NCBI GenBank assembly: GCA_035463295.1
Contig: DATHTK010000028.1
Span: 85,888 to 149,887 of the forward strand
Source: DATHTK01 sp035463295
Lineage (GTDB): Bacteria > Actinomycetota > Rubrobacteria > Rubrobacterales > Rubrobacteraceae
Direction of reading: 5' to 3'
DNA length: 64,000 nt
A program made the translations under genes and the position numbers. The notes under the pieces were generated by a model, which worked only from the letters and a program-made list of their open reading frames with translations, made no database searches and was not told the origin of the DNA. The stretch's first letter is position 1; every line of letters begins with the position of its first letter. This document shows positions 8,435 through 17,160 of this stretch, piece by piece.

Positions 8435-9970
8435 TTAGCCGGTCTGCAGTCTGAGGCTCTGTTGGGCGAGTCCGACTCCGGCTTCGCTGAGAGGGTGGGC
8501 GATCACATCGGCCCCCGCATCCCGCAGGGGCTCTTCCTCTTCGGGGAACATGCTCAAAGTGCTGATTACGCCGGCGTAGCCGTGCTCGCGCAATCCTTCG
8601 ACCGCGTGTAGCCTGGCCTCGAAGTCCGGCACGGTCAGTATCACCGTATCTAGCCGGTCGAGGTCGACCTGGTCCCACAGCTCCGGATCTTCGGCGTCAC
8701 CGTAGATCACCCGGAGTCCATCGCGGCGGTGATGCTCGATCTTGCCGGGGTCGGAGTCGAGCCCTACGGGACGCCTCTCCTGCTCGGTGAGGGCGTTGTA
8801 GGCTGCTAGCCCGGTCCGACCCATGCCGAAGACGAGCGCACGCGCGCTCCCCAGCACGTCGGGCGTGTCGTCGGGGTGATCGGTCGGGCGCTCGAAGCGG
8901 ACGAGCCTCGACTCCAGCCGCGAGTAGAGAGGGTGCACGACGCGGTTGAGCGGCGCGCCCAGAACGAAAGAGAGCACGACGGCCAGCGCCAGGACGAGCA
9001 AGGCCGACTCGGGAATCAGGCCGACGCTCGCCGCCGGTGCGCCCGCGATCAGGGCGAACTCGCTGTAGCTGGTGAGCGAGACCCCGACCATGAACCCCGT
9101 TCTGGCCCGTAGCCTGAGCGCCACCATAAGGAGGAAGTACAGCATCGTCCTTAGAGGCAGGAGGATCAGGAGGCCCAGGGCGAGCACTATCCCCCCTATG
9201 GGTGGAACGCCGGCGAGCCCGATCTCCAGGAAGAAAGCGACGAGAAACGCCTCCTTGAGGCCCCAGAGCTTCTCGGCCAGCTCGTCGGCCTGCGGATGCC
9301 CCGCCAGCAGCGCCCCGGCTGCCACGGCGCCCAGCTCACCGCTCAGGCCGAGCGACTCGAAGAGCGCCCCGCTGCCGAGCGCGAGCAGCAGTCCGTAGAG
9401 CAGGAGCAGCTCGTCATGCCGGCTCGCCGCCAGCAGGCGCAGCAGCAGAGGTCGGGCTAGGGGGATCAGCAGCAAGAGAAGCGCCCACGGCGAGGGGGCG
9501 CCCAGGCCGCTGAACGCCAGGAGGACGATGGCGACGATGTCCTGGAGAATCAGGATACCTATGGCGATCCGACCGTGATAAGCCTCCAGCTCGCTGCGGG
9601 CCTCCAGGGTCTTGGCGGCCAGCACGGTGCTGGAGAAGCCCAGCGCGATGGCGATGATCACGGCCGCGCTTATGTCGAGGCCGAACGCCAGGCCAGCCGC
9701 CGCGAAGAGGATCGCGCTGATAATGAGCTGTAGAGACCCGGCCCCGAGCACCTCGGGCCGGAGTATGCTGCGCAACCGGAGGTGCAGCCCGATCGTGAAC
9801 AGCAGCAACAGCACCCCGATATGACCGATCTCGTGCAACAGCCCGCTGGCCGTCGCGCCCATCCCGAAGAGCGCGAGCCCGCCAGCCAGGTATCCGACCA
9901 TCGGCGGTACCTTCAGGTAGCTGACGGTGAGTCCCAACAGGTACGCTACGGCTATCCAGATCGCTTCCAG
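8435..9970 (-). CDS. CPA2-family K+/H+ (monovalent cation) antiporter with TrkA-N domain
   Basis: This membrane exchanger of the KefB/KefC type has about 12 helices to residue 370, with conserved VPPMVGYLAGG near the start, HIGVLLLLFTIGL, LGFSSTVLAAKTL and ILILQDIVAIVLL. A cytoplasmic Rossmann RCK/TrkA-N domain follows (ALVFGMGRTGLAAYNAL), which binds NAD(H) or similar ligands and gates transport. TTG 9937 cuts into the first helix. The frame continues upstream to CTG 9970, preceded by AGAGGAG at 5 nt, adding LEAIWIAVAYL and completing helix 1, so I use 9970 (511 residues). CTG starts are rare, hence the doubt. No RCK_C domain is visible. Confidence 0.85.
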   Translation of the reverse strand: MEAIWIAVAYLLGLTVSYLKVPPMVGYLAGGLALFGMGATASGLLHEIGHIGVLLLLFTIGLHLRLRSILRPEVLGAGSLQLIISAILFAAAGLAFGLDISAAVIIAIALGFSSTVLAAKTLEARSELEAYHGRIAIGILILQDIVAIVLLAFSGLGAPSPWALLLLLIPLARPLLLRLLAASRHDELLLLYGLLLALGSGALFESLGLSGELGAVAAGALLAGHPQADELAEKLWGLKEAFLVAFFLEIGLAGVPPIGGIVLALGLLILLPLRTMLYFLLMVALRLRARTGFMVGVSLTSYSEFALIAGAPAASVGLIPESALLVLALAVVLSFVLGAPLNRVVHPLYSRLESRLVRFERPTDHPDDTPDVLGSARALVFGMGRTGLAAYNALTEQERRPVGLDSDPGKIEHHRRDGLRVIYGDAEDPELWDQVDLDRLDTVILTVPDFEARLHAVEGLREHGYAGVISTLSMFPEEEEPLRDAGADVIAHPLSEAGVGLAQQSLRLQTG

Positions 9971-10160
9971 CGCATCTCCTCTCTTGTCTTGTTTGTTCTT
10001 CGCCGCACCGCTTCGCTACCGGCAGCAATCTCCGCTACCACATAGACCTCGGCTACCTCGAATCGTACGCTGGCGGACACAGCTTCATCAGCGAGCCCAC
10101 AGAACTGCGAGCTGCCCGTCGGATGGCTCGCTCGGGTTTCGGACTTCCGCGCCGGCCGCG

Positions 10161-11567
10161 CTACCTGTTTGCCTCGACGATCGTCTGGAGCTCCCTCTGG
10201 AGCCTCTGGACGGTCTCTTCCGGCGAAACCTCACCCCTCAGGTTGGCGTTGAAGGCGCCGGCGAGCCTCCTGGAGATCTGGGAGTAGAAGGGGGTGGCCG
10301 GGCGCGACCGGGAGTTGTTCCTCACCACGGTCCCGCCCCGCTGGATAACAGGCACCTCGTCCAGGATCTCCTGGTCGTCGTAGAGCTCCCTCAAGGTCGG
10401 CAGGAAAGAACCCTCGATTGCCCGGAACTTCTGCTGCTCGGGGGCGGTCATGAACTTGATGAAGGTCCAGGCGGCGTCTATGTTCTGCGAGTCGCGGTTC
10501 ACGTACATGTTCCACCCGCCGAGGCAGCTGAAGCTCTGTAGACCCGGCTCGGCGACAGGCAGCGGGGCGATGCCTACCTGGTCCTGGTTTACCTGTCCTT
10601 CCTGCCCGAAGATCTGGTACATAAAAGGCCAGCCGCGCAAGAACACGGCATCCCCGGCGTTGAAGGCGTCGAGCGAATCCTCCTCCCTGAAGCCCGCGAC
10701 CTCCTCCGGGGAGATGCCCTCCTCTACCAGGCCGCGCTCTATCTCGAGCCCCCGGATCGAATCTGGATTGTTGATCAGGATCTGGTTGGGCGTGATGTTG
10801 AAGATCTTGTCCGGGTCGTTGACGGTGATGTTGCCCGTGAGCACGTTCCCGCCGGCGTTCCAGATAAACTCCAGGCCGTTGACGACACCACCTTCGTAGT
10901 CGTCCCCCTGGAAGACGAAGCCATAGCGCGTCCCGGCGTCGTCCATGACCTGGCTCGCCATCTCTACGAGCTCGTCCCATGTCTCGGGGGGACCGTCGAA
11001 CCCGCTCTCCTCCAGCAGGTCTTGCCGGTAGTAGAGGAGCCCGGCGTCGGTGAACCACGGCACGCCCCAGAACTTGTTCTCGTAGGAGACGGACGTGATG
11101 GGGGCCTGCAAGAACGCGTCGGGCACCCGCGGGCTGTAGTCGGTGTACATGCGGCGGGTTATGTCCTCGAGCCAGCCGTTGGATGCGAACTCCGCGTTCC
11201 AGATCACGTCCCCCCCTATTACGTCTATGGGAGGGGACACCCCGGCACCGAAGTCCGAGGTCACCTCGTCGAAGTACTCGTCGGTGATGCGGGACATCTC
11301 CCGATACTCGACCTCTATCTCGCCTTCGTGCTCCCGGTTGAAGCGGTCGACGAGCTCCTCGAGCGTTCCGGAGTCGTCGGGACCGAAGGAGAAGATGATC
11401 CTCGCGGGCCCGTCACCCTGTTGCCCCGCACCGTTGCAGCCCGCGAGGGGACCTCCGAGCAACGTGGCCCCCGCCAGACCCGCGCCGCCGACCTTCAGGA
11501 AGTCCCGGCGGCTCAGGCCCTTCGCCGTGGCCAGAGGTCTCTTACCTGCTGCTCTTCCACGCTCCAC
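10161..11567 (-). CDS. Tat-exported lipoprotein, ABC-type sugar-binding family 1 protein
   Basis: This extracellular solute-binding protein (family 1, 468 residues from GTG 11567) begins with a twin-arginine signal (LSRRDFLKVGG) and a lipobox LAGC, so it should be exported folded and lipid-anchored outside the membrane. The mature part has the typical IIFSFGPDDSGTLEELVDRF, WGVPWFTDAGLLYYR and NAGDAVFLRGWPF. GTG 11567 has AAGGAGGAG 9 nt upstream. A GTG at 11624 would lie 4 nt from the symporter stop but has a poor ribosome site. No ABC permease or ATPase is adjacent; the neighbour is an Na+/solute symporter. The permeases may be elsewhere in the genome. The ligand is unknown; carbohydrates are usual for the family. 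Confidence 0.85.
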   Translation of the reverse strand: MERGRAAGKRPLATAKGLSRRDFLKVGGAGLAGATLLGGPLAGCNGAGQQGDGPARIIFSFGPDDSGTLEELVDRFNREHEGEIEVEYREMSRITDEYFDEVTSDFGAGVSPPIDVIGGDVIWNAEFASNGWLEDITRRMYTDYSPRVPDAFLQAPITSVSYENKFWGVPWFTDAGLLYYRQDLLEESGFDGPPETWDELVEMASQVMDDAGTRYGFVFQGDDYEGGVVNGLEFIWNAGGNVLTGNITVNDPDKIFNITPNQILINNPDSIRGLEIERGLVEEGISPEEVAGFREEDSLDAFNAGDAVFLRGWPFMYQIFGQEGQVNQDQVGIAPLPVAEPGLQSFSCLGGWNMYVNRDSQNIDAAWTFIKFMTAPEQQKFRAIEGSFLPTLRELYDDQEILDEVPVIQRGGTVVRNNSRSRPATPFYSQISRRLAGAFNANLRGEVSPEETVQRLQRELQTIVEANR

Positions 11568-11627
11568 GCTGGCTACTCCTCCTTCCGGCCGCTCACGACC
11601 CGGCTTCTTTTCGCTGATCGACACCCT

Positions 11628-13214
11628 CTACGCCCACCAGATCACGACCACGGCCGTGACCACGAGCAGTGCGACCGCCAAGTAGCGGTAGTTCTGGTAC
11701 CAGGGCTTGCCCCTGAGCTCTTCCGTTTCCTCGCGCCACAGGCGCGGACTCCACGTGAGCTCGTCCGTCACCTCGCGCGGCGGCGCCGGGGTGAGTAGGC
11801 TGATCACCGTCATCATTATGAGGCCGCTCGCAAACGAGATGCCGGCCGCGTACAGAAACTGGATGTTGACGTATCCCAGCACCTGGACGAAGACGAAGCC
11901 TAGAGCACCGAGGGGGAGCAGCGTCACGAGCGTGGCGAAGGCGGCCTGCTTGGTCGCCCGCCTCCAGAGGACGCCCATGAGGAAAACGGCGACGATCGGC
12001 GGCGTCACGTACGAGAGCAGGGACTGCAGGTAAGCGTAGAGCGTGCCGAAGCGGGCGATCTGCGGGGCCCAGGTCACCGCGACGACCAGCGCGCCCGCCG
12101 TCGCGAAGCGCCCCCAGGCGACCAGAGCGCGCTGGCTTGTGTTCGGGCGGACGGTCCTGACGAAGTCCATGGTGAACAGCGTCGAGGCCGAGTTCAGGAC
12201 CGAGTCCACGGTGGAGGTTATAGCGGCCACCACCGCCGCGAGGATGATGCCCCTTACGCCGACCGGCAAGAGATCGAACGCGAGGGTGGGGAAGACGAGG
12301 TCGGCGTTGTCGAGGTTGGGGTACAGTGTCAGAGCCATGGTGCCCGGCAGGATCATGAGGAAGAGCAGCGGGACCTTGAGGAAGCCGGCGAATATGGCGC
12401 CCCAGCGGCCGTGGTCCAGGCTGCGCGCCCCCAGGGTGCGCTGCACGACGACCTGGTTCGTGGTCCAGTAGTAGGTCCCGATGACTATGACGCCGGTTAA
12501 GAGACCCGGCCACGGAAGGTCCGGATTGTTGGCGGGCTGGATGATGTGAAGCGCTCCCTCGGGCGCTGCCCGCTCCACCGCCGCCCACGACGGGATCGCC
12601 ATGAAGGTCAGTAATGCCACTATCGTCCCCCCGATAAAGAGGACGACGGCCTGGATGGTGTCGCTGATCACGACGGCCCCCAGCCCCCCGAAGATCGTGT
12701 AGACCGCCGCGAGGACCGCCAGACCCAGGATGGAGACCCACAGCGGGATCACCGGGAAGAGCGCCTGGAAGACGAGTCCGCCCGCATACAGCGCCGCAGC
12801 CATGTCGATGATCATCATCGCGGCCAGGTTGAAGGTCGAGAAGACCATGCGCGGACCCCGACCGTAGCGCTTTTCGAGGAACTCCGGCATCGTGAAGGCC
12901 CCGCTCCTCAAATAGAAGGGCAGGATAAAGAAGATAAAGACCACGAGTATGACGGACGTCATCCACTCGTAGGAGTAGACGGAGATGCCCTGGCTGTATC
13001 CAGCCCCGGCGAGCCCCACGAAAGAGGCCCCGCTCATGTTCGTCGCAAAGAGCGAGAACCCGATCAGGGGCCAGATAAAGTTCCGACCGCCGAGAAAGTA
13101 GTCTTCCGAGTCTTCCTTTTTCCCGCTGAGCAGGAGGGGGATGATCCGGCTCAACACCAGGTACCCTATGAGGATCCCGATATCCAGCCCGGTGATGTCA
13201 AATCTCTCGGACAT
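11628..13214 (-). CDS. sodium:solute symporter (SSS/SGLT family)
   Basis: This 528-residue transporter has about 14 membrane helices and couples Na+ entry to uptake of a sugar, organic acid or similar solute. Family features are LGGRNFIWPLIGFSLFATNM with the Na+-site residues, GASFVGLAGAGYSQGI, and VYTIFGGLGAVVISDTIQAV, the classic SSS signature. The C-terminus ends after a final helix (YLAVALLVVTAVVVIWW). ATG 13214 is preferred over 13283 because GGAGGGGG lies upstream and the protein then starts close to helix 1. It lies upstream of the Tat lipoprotein binding protein, probably in one operon. The substrate cannot be read from sequence. Confidence 0.88.
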   Translation of the reverse strand: MSERFDITGLDIGILIGYLVLSRIIPLLLSGKKEDSEDYFLGGRNFIWPLIGFSLFATNMSGASFVGLAGAGYSQGISVYSYEWMTSVILVVFIFFILPFYLRSGAFTMPEFLEKRYGRGPRMVFSTFNLAAMMIIDMAAALYAGGLVFQALFPVIPLWVSILGLAVLAAVYTIFGGLGAVVISDTIQAVVLFIGGTIVALLTFMAIPSWAAVERAAPEGALHIIQPANNPDLPWPGLLTGVIVIGTYYWTTNQVVVQRTLGARSLDHGRWGAIFAGFLKVPLLFLMILPGTMALTLYPNLDNADLVFPTLAFDLLPVGVRGIILAAVVAAITSTVDSVLNSASTLFTMDFVRTVRPNTSQRALVAWGRFATAGALVVAVTWAPQIARFGTLYAYLQSLLSYVTPPIVAVFLMGVLWRRATKQAAFATLVTLLPLGALGFVFVQVLGYVNIQFLYAAGISFASGLIMMTVISLLTPAPPREVTDELTWSPRLWREETEELRGKPWYQNYRYLAVALLVVTAVVVIWWA

Positions 13215-13307
13215 TAACGCCCCCCTCCGCTTTCCGCTGCCGAACGCCTGGTCTCCGCGCTGAAAGAGCCGTACTTCGGACAAACCCTGCCTGGCAGAAG
13301 CCGCCCG

Positions 13308-13754
13308 CTATTCATGCTCGTCTTCCCGTACCACCATGACCGGGCAGTGCGCGTGGCGGACGATGCTCTCGGCATCGCTGCCCAGGAGGATCCGCGCGAT
13401 CGTGCCCTGCCCCCGGTTGCCTATGACCAGCAGCCCCGCCCGTATCTGCTGGGCCAACCGCACTATTTCCACGTCCGCCCGCCCCATCTTGAGGTGGACG
13501 TCCGCGAGGTTCCCGCCGGCCTCCTGAATCTTGCTTACCTCCCCATCGAGCACCTGCTGGGCCTGTTGCCTGAGCCGCTCGAACTGGGCGTCGGACAACG
13601 TGTCCGGCACTGCCCACGGCGACAGCAAGCCGACGTGTACGACGTGCAGCTCGGATCCTGTCTCCCTCGCCAGGTCGACCGCCGCGTCCCGGGCCCGGGC
13701 CGAATCTTCTGAGCCGTCGGTGGCCAGCAGAATCGTCCTGGGGAAGAAACTCAT
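13308..13754 (-). CDS. universal stress protein (UspA family)
   Basis: This 148-residue cytoplasmic USP begins ILLATDGSEDS, a standard opening strand with nucleotide-contact Asp. The ATP-binding signature G-2x-G-9x-G-S is present as GNRGQGTIARILLGSD, so it is an ATP-binding USP. AAAGGAG lies 7 nt before ATG 13754. It lies about 95 bp upstream of the symporter gene on the same strand and may share its transcript. A related USP lies at 17161. Role inferred: stress survival or energy-state sensing. Confidence 0.9.
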   Translation of the reverse strand: MSFFPRTILLATDGSEDSARARDAAVDLARETGSELHVVHVGLLSPWAVPDTLSDAQFERLRQQAQQVLDGEVSKIQEAGGNLADVHLKMGRADVEIVRLAQQIRAGLLVIGNRGQGTIARILLGSDAESIVRHAHCPVMVVREDEHE

Positions 13755-14050
13755 CCCTGTCTCCTTTCGAGTGCCGGGGCGCGTGGCTTGTGAAGAGCGA
13801 GTCGGCTAGCAGCGGTGGTGATCGACTCGGATACGTCATCGCGTATGGGGATGTGCACGGCCAGGGAAAATCGGCTAGGTACCTGCTTTCCGCCTGGAGA
13901 TGTGGCTTCTCTCTTGATGGTTCCCCATCCCTAGGTGACGCGTGTTTCCCAGTGTAGTTTCGCCTACCGTCCGACGCAAGCCTCGAACATGCTTGCGGGC
14001 AGAAAAGTGCTCTTGGAGACCCGTAGAGAGCGGTCTCGTATCCGGGACGC

Positions 14051-15040
14051 TCAGAGGTCCTCGAGCGCGCCTCCCGAGCGTGCGGAGTCAAGCAGAGCGG
14101 CGATGGCGCGGGCGTTGCCCAGGATCTCCCTGGGGCCGACGGCGGGTTCGCGGTCTTCGCGGACCGCGGCGGCGAACTCTTCGAGCTCGGCGCGGTACGG
14201 GTCGGCGCTCTCGAAGGTCTCGGTGCTCTTCTCGCCGCCGCGCTCGACGTGTATCGTCCCCCCTGACTTGTCCGCCCGGAACGGGGCGTCGAGGGAGATG
14301 GTGCCCTCTTCGCCCACGATCTCCAGCCGCTCCCGCCGGGCCGAGGAGATGCTGCAGGAGATGACGCCCAGGCCGCGGTCGAACTCGAGAACGCCGGCCA
14401 GCTCCCTGTCCGCGCCCTCCGCGTCGAAGAACGCCCGAGCCGAGGCGCGATGGGGCTCCGACCCGAAAACGAACCTGAGCCCGCTGACGCAGTAGCAGCC
14501 CACGTCGCCCAGGGAGCCCCCGCCCAGAGACCCGATGCCGCGCACGTCTTCCGGGTCGTCGAGGCGGTGCCCGAACTGCGCGACGGCCTGGCGCACCTCA
14601 CCGACGGCCCCCTCGGAGAGCAACTCTCCGAGGCGGAGCGTCTGTGGGTGGAGGCGGAACATGAAACCCTCCATCAGTATGAGGTTCCGGCTCTCCGCGA
14701 ACTCGACCGCCTCTTCGGCGCTCTGCCTCTCCAGCGCGAAGGGCTTCTCGCACAGGACGTGCTTGTTAGCCGCCAGCGCCTTTTTCGTCCACTCGGCGTG
14801 CATCGAGTTCGGAAGCGGGACGTAGACGGCGTCGATGTCGGGGCTCTCGAGGAGGGAGTCGTAGTCCTCGAAGAGCTCCGCCTCCGCCGCCGCCTCGCGG
14901 ACCACTCGCGCTTTTCCGCCGCCGCGGGTGGCGACGGCGGCGATCTCGACGCTCTCGGTCCTGGCGGCGGCGGGGATGATGCCGCCGAGCGAGATCCTGG
15001 CGGCCCCGAGAATCCCTAGGCGCAACGTCGAACGTTCCAT
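14051..15040 (-). CDS. Gfo/Idh/MocA-family NAD(P)-dependent oxidoreductase
   Basis: This 329-residue dehydrogenase has an N-terminal Rossmann fold (LRLGILGAARIS, residues 6-17) and the family signature CEKPF, whose Lys acts in catalysis. LLMEGFMFRLHPQ is also present in the form ILMEGFMFRLHPQ, and GGGSLGDVGCYCVS begins the C-terminal substrate/dimer domain. Family members oxidise or reduce sugars, inositols and related polyols; the substrate is unknown. AGGGAGGG precedes ATG 15040, with a TACAAT box 30 nt upstream, so it has its own promoter and a short leader. Confidence 0.88.
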   Translation of the reverse strand: MERSTLRLGILGAARISLGGIIPAAARTESVEIAAVATRGGGKARVVREAAAEAELFEDYDSLLESPDIDAVYVPLPNSMHAEWTKKALAANKHVLCEKPFALERQSAEEAVEFAESRNLILMEGFMFRLHPQTLRLGELLSEGAVGEVRQAVAQFGHRLDDPEDVRGIGSLGGGSLGDVGCYCVSGLRFVFGSEPHRASARAFFDAEGADRELAGVLEFDRGLGVISCSISSARRERLEIVGEEGTISLDAPFRADKSGGTIHVERGGEKSTETFESADPYRAELEEFAAAVREDREPAVGPREILGNARAIAALLDSARSGGALEDL

Positions 15041-15069
15041 GTAGATCCCTCCCTGTGTCGTCCCGACGG

Positions 15070-15075
15070 ATTGTA
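15070..15075 (-). promoter_or_regulatory. -10 box TACAAT for the Gfo/Idh gene
   Basis: TACAAT on the minus strand predicts a transcription start about 22 nt upstream of ATG 15040. It lies just past the stop of the HD-domain gene. Confidence 0.45.
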
Positions 15076-15082
15076 CCCGGGG

Positions 15083-15658
15083 TCAGGCGGAGCGGCGCCC
15101 GGCGAGGACCTCGATCTCGCGAACGACCCGGTTGAGCTCGTCCACGATCTGGGTCGAGCCGGACGTTCCGTAAGCCTCGACGAGGGCGCGGTAGTACCAG
15201 AGCGTGCCCTCTCTGCCGCCGGTGAAGCGGTCCCAGAGCGCCTCGCCCTCGGTTCGGAGGTCGGCGAGGATGGTGCGGGCGTTGTGCAGTTTGTCCGCCG
15301 AGGAGACGAGCCGGGCCGACCCCGAGAGGCGGGCGGCGCGCGCGACGTAGGCCTCTTTGCGCTCCTTCCACGGCGGTTTGGGCGTGACGTCGGTGTCGGA
15401 GCAGTCGGCAACGATCTCCGCCACGGCCGGACCGTAGCGCGCCGCCAGAGACCTCTTTGTCTCCGGCGTATCCTCTATCGCGTCGTGCAGGAGGGCCGCC
15501 ACGACCTCGTCCTCGGTGCCGCCGTTCTCGCCCACGATCGACGCGACCGCCAGAAGGTGCGTGACGTACGGTATATCGGTCCCCTTCCGGGTCTGGTCCC
15601 GGTGCAGCCCCGCGGCGTGGACGAGGGCCTCCTCGAATCGTTCCCCGTAGATCCTCAC
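15083..15658 (-). CDS. small HD-domain hydrolase, predicted (p)ppGpp hydrolase
   Basis: This 191-residue single-domain protein carries the HD motifs of the RelA/SpoT type: H34 in YVTHLLAVA, H58-D59 followed by ED in LLHDAIEDTPE, and the later SSADKLHNARTIL. The combination HDAIEDT plus DKLHN is characteristic of SpoT/MESH1-like alarmone hydrolases, which use Mn2+ to remove the 3' pyrophosphate of (p)ppGpp. No synthetase, TGS or ACT domain follows, so it would be a stand-alone small alarmone hydrolase; activity is inferred. GTG 15658 is used because GGAGGAG lies 5 nt before it. The stop of the yihY-like gene is 1 nt upstream, so the two are translationally coupled. Confidence 0.8.
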   Translation of the reverse strand: MRIYGERFEEALVHAAGLHRDQTRKGTDIPYVTHLLAVASIVGENGGTEDEVVAALLHDAIEDTPETKRSLAARYGPAVAEIVADCSDTDVTPKPPWKERKEAYVARAARLSGSARLVSSADKLHNARTILADLRTEGEALWDRFTGGREGTLWYYRALVEAYGTSGSTQIVDELNRVVREIEVLAGRRSA

Positions 15659-15659
15659 G

Positions 15660-16643
15660 TTACTCCTCCAGGCGGGTCGGGCGGACGTTCGGCTTCCTGT
15701 CGGCCTCGGGCACCTTCTCACCTTCGTCCTTGCCGCCAGGGATGTGCCATTCGATCACCTGGTTCATCTCGGCGCCGATGAGCATGATAACCGCCGAGTA
15801 GTAGATGTAGAGCATCAGGATGATCACGCCGGCCAGAGATCCGTAGGTCTCGTTGTAGGAGCTGAAGTTCCCCACGTAGAAAGAGAAGAGCAGCGAGAAC
15901 AACAGCCAGAAAGCAAAGGCGAGAACGGCGCCGGGGCTGATCCAGCGGAATCTCTGTTCGGCGGCCGGGGCGAAGTAGTAGATCAGGGCGAAGACGAAGA
16001 GGACGACCAGCGCTACGATGGGCCACTGCACGATGGTCCACACCGTCTGGTAGATGGCCCCGAGCCCGATGGCTTCGGCCAGGCCGCCGCCGATGGAGCC
16101 GCCGAAGATAACGATGCCGAGGGCGACGAGCATCAGCACGACGACCGCGAGCGAGATAAAGATCGAGATGCCGTAGACCTTCCAGAACGGCCGGTCCTCT
16201 TCGACCTCGTACATGACGTTCATCGCCTCCATCACGGACCGGAAAGCCCCGGAGACGCCCCACAGAGCCAGGAGGATCGAGACTATCGCCCCGACGGTGA
16301 ACGCGCTCTCCGCCTGACTTTGGGTGATGCTCAGGAGCTGTTCTTCGATGAACTGCGTGGCCGACTGGGGAAGTATCCCGGAGAGGTTCTCGATCATGGT
16401 GTTGACCAGGTCGGTGGCGTTGAAGAGGCCGAGCAGCGAGAGCAGGAAGGTGAAGAACGGGAAGAGCGCGAAGAGGGCTTTGTAGGTGAGATTGCCGGCG
16501 AAGGCTATCACGTGATCCTCGCTCACCTCCTTGAAGGTGAGCTTGAAGAAATCTACCAGCCCCAGGTCCTCGGTCATGGGAACCCCGGCCTGGTTGCCTT
16601 TGCTCTCCGCTTTCTCGAGTATACGTCTGCCGGGGATCTTCAT
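15660..16643 (-). CDS. YihY/BrkB-family inner-membrane protein
   Basis: This 327-residue polytopic membrane protein of the YihY/virulence factor BrkB family has six helices. Typical parts are AFAGNLTYKALFALFPFFTF, LWGVSGAFRSVMEAMNVMY and FRWISPGAVLAFAFWLLFSL, ending in an acidic hydrophilic tail. The first conserved helix contains A-x-x-L-x-Y-x-x-L-F-x-x-F-P, the usual family signature. Family function is not settled; early annotation as RNase BN was an error. GGAGGG precedes ATG 16643. The stop is immediately followed by the HD-hydrolase start. Confidence 0.88.
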   Translation of the reverse strand: MKIPGRRILEKAESKGNQAGVPMTEDLGLVDFFKLTFKEVSEDHVIAFAGNLTYKALFALFPFFTFLLSLLGLFNATDLVNTMIENLSGILPQSATQFIEEQLLSITQSQAESAFTVGAIVSILLALWGVSGAFRSVMEAMNVMYEVEEDRPFWKVYGISIFISLAVVVLMLVALGIVIFGGSIGGGLAEAIGLGAIYQTVWTIVQWPIVALVVLFVFALIYYFAPAAEQRFRWISPGAVLAFAFWLLFSLLFSFYVGNFSSYNETYGSLAGVIILMLYIYYSAVIMLIGAEMNQVIEWHIPGGKDEGEKVPEADRKPNVRPTRLEE

Positions 16644-16936
16644 CGTCTCGCCCTCCGGAAATGCGCGTGTTCGTGCCAGATCAACCCTCCTAGTGTACCC
16701 GGGGAGCGCGCCTTATCTAACGAGCGTCTACCGATAGGCTCCGAGAACTACATCTCTGTCTCGACCGGCACTCCTTGCTCACCCCGGCGCACCCGCTCTC
16801 TCATTCGTAGGACCACCCGCTGTCATTCGAGCTTCTGCTCGCAGAGGTCGTTGGCTTCGTGAGACGGCCCTCGGCAAGGTAGCCGACCTCGGCGATCCGT
16901 ATACCGCAGAGCGGGTGGCCCTCGTACTCTACCCTG
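16644..16936. other. intergenic stretch without a recognised gene
   Basis: Between the divergent yihY-like and usp genes (517 bp in all) this part has no ORF I can support. A minus-strand frame at about 16800-16940 reads FRVEYEGHPLCGIRIAEVGY and could be a decayed gene end, but I do not recognise it. A possible yihY -10 (TACACT) lies near 16695 on the minus strand. Confidence 0.3.
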
Positions 16937-16961
16937 AAGGGACAGAGGACCTCTGTCCCTT
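16937..16961. promoter_or_regulatory. 25-bp perfect palindrome next to the usp promoter
   Basis: AAGGGACAGAGG and its exact reverse complement flank a single A (centre 16949). The right arm ends where a TTGAGC -35-like hexamer begins (16960). It could be an operator for the downstream promoter or a factor-independent terminator-like hairpin, although there is no T-tract after it. Confidence 0.5.
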
Positions 16962-16987
16962 GAGCTGCACTGCTTTATTGATACAAT
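16960..16987 (+). promoter_or_regulatory. promoter TTGAGC-N16-TACAAT upstream of usp
   Basis: The -35-like TTGAGC (16960-16965) and extended -10 TGATACAAT (16979-16987) have a 16-nt spacer. The predicted start is near 16994, which gives a leader of about 165 nt for the usp gene at 17161. The -10 region is identical over 12 nt to that of ychF. Confidence 0.5.
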
Positions 16988-17160
16988 AATCACAGGCGCT
17001 CCTTGGGGTGTTCTACCGGGCGATGGGTCCCGCCCGCCGCTTCTGAAGAGAGAGCGGGCAACCGGCCGCGATAGGCGGCCTGATGGCTCCTGGCATGCTG
17101 TAAGTAGGCTGCGCGGCATGGGGCCTCTCTCCTTGCCGCTGACGGAAGGAAAGGAGCATC

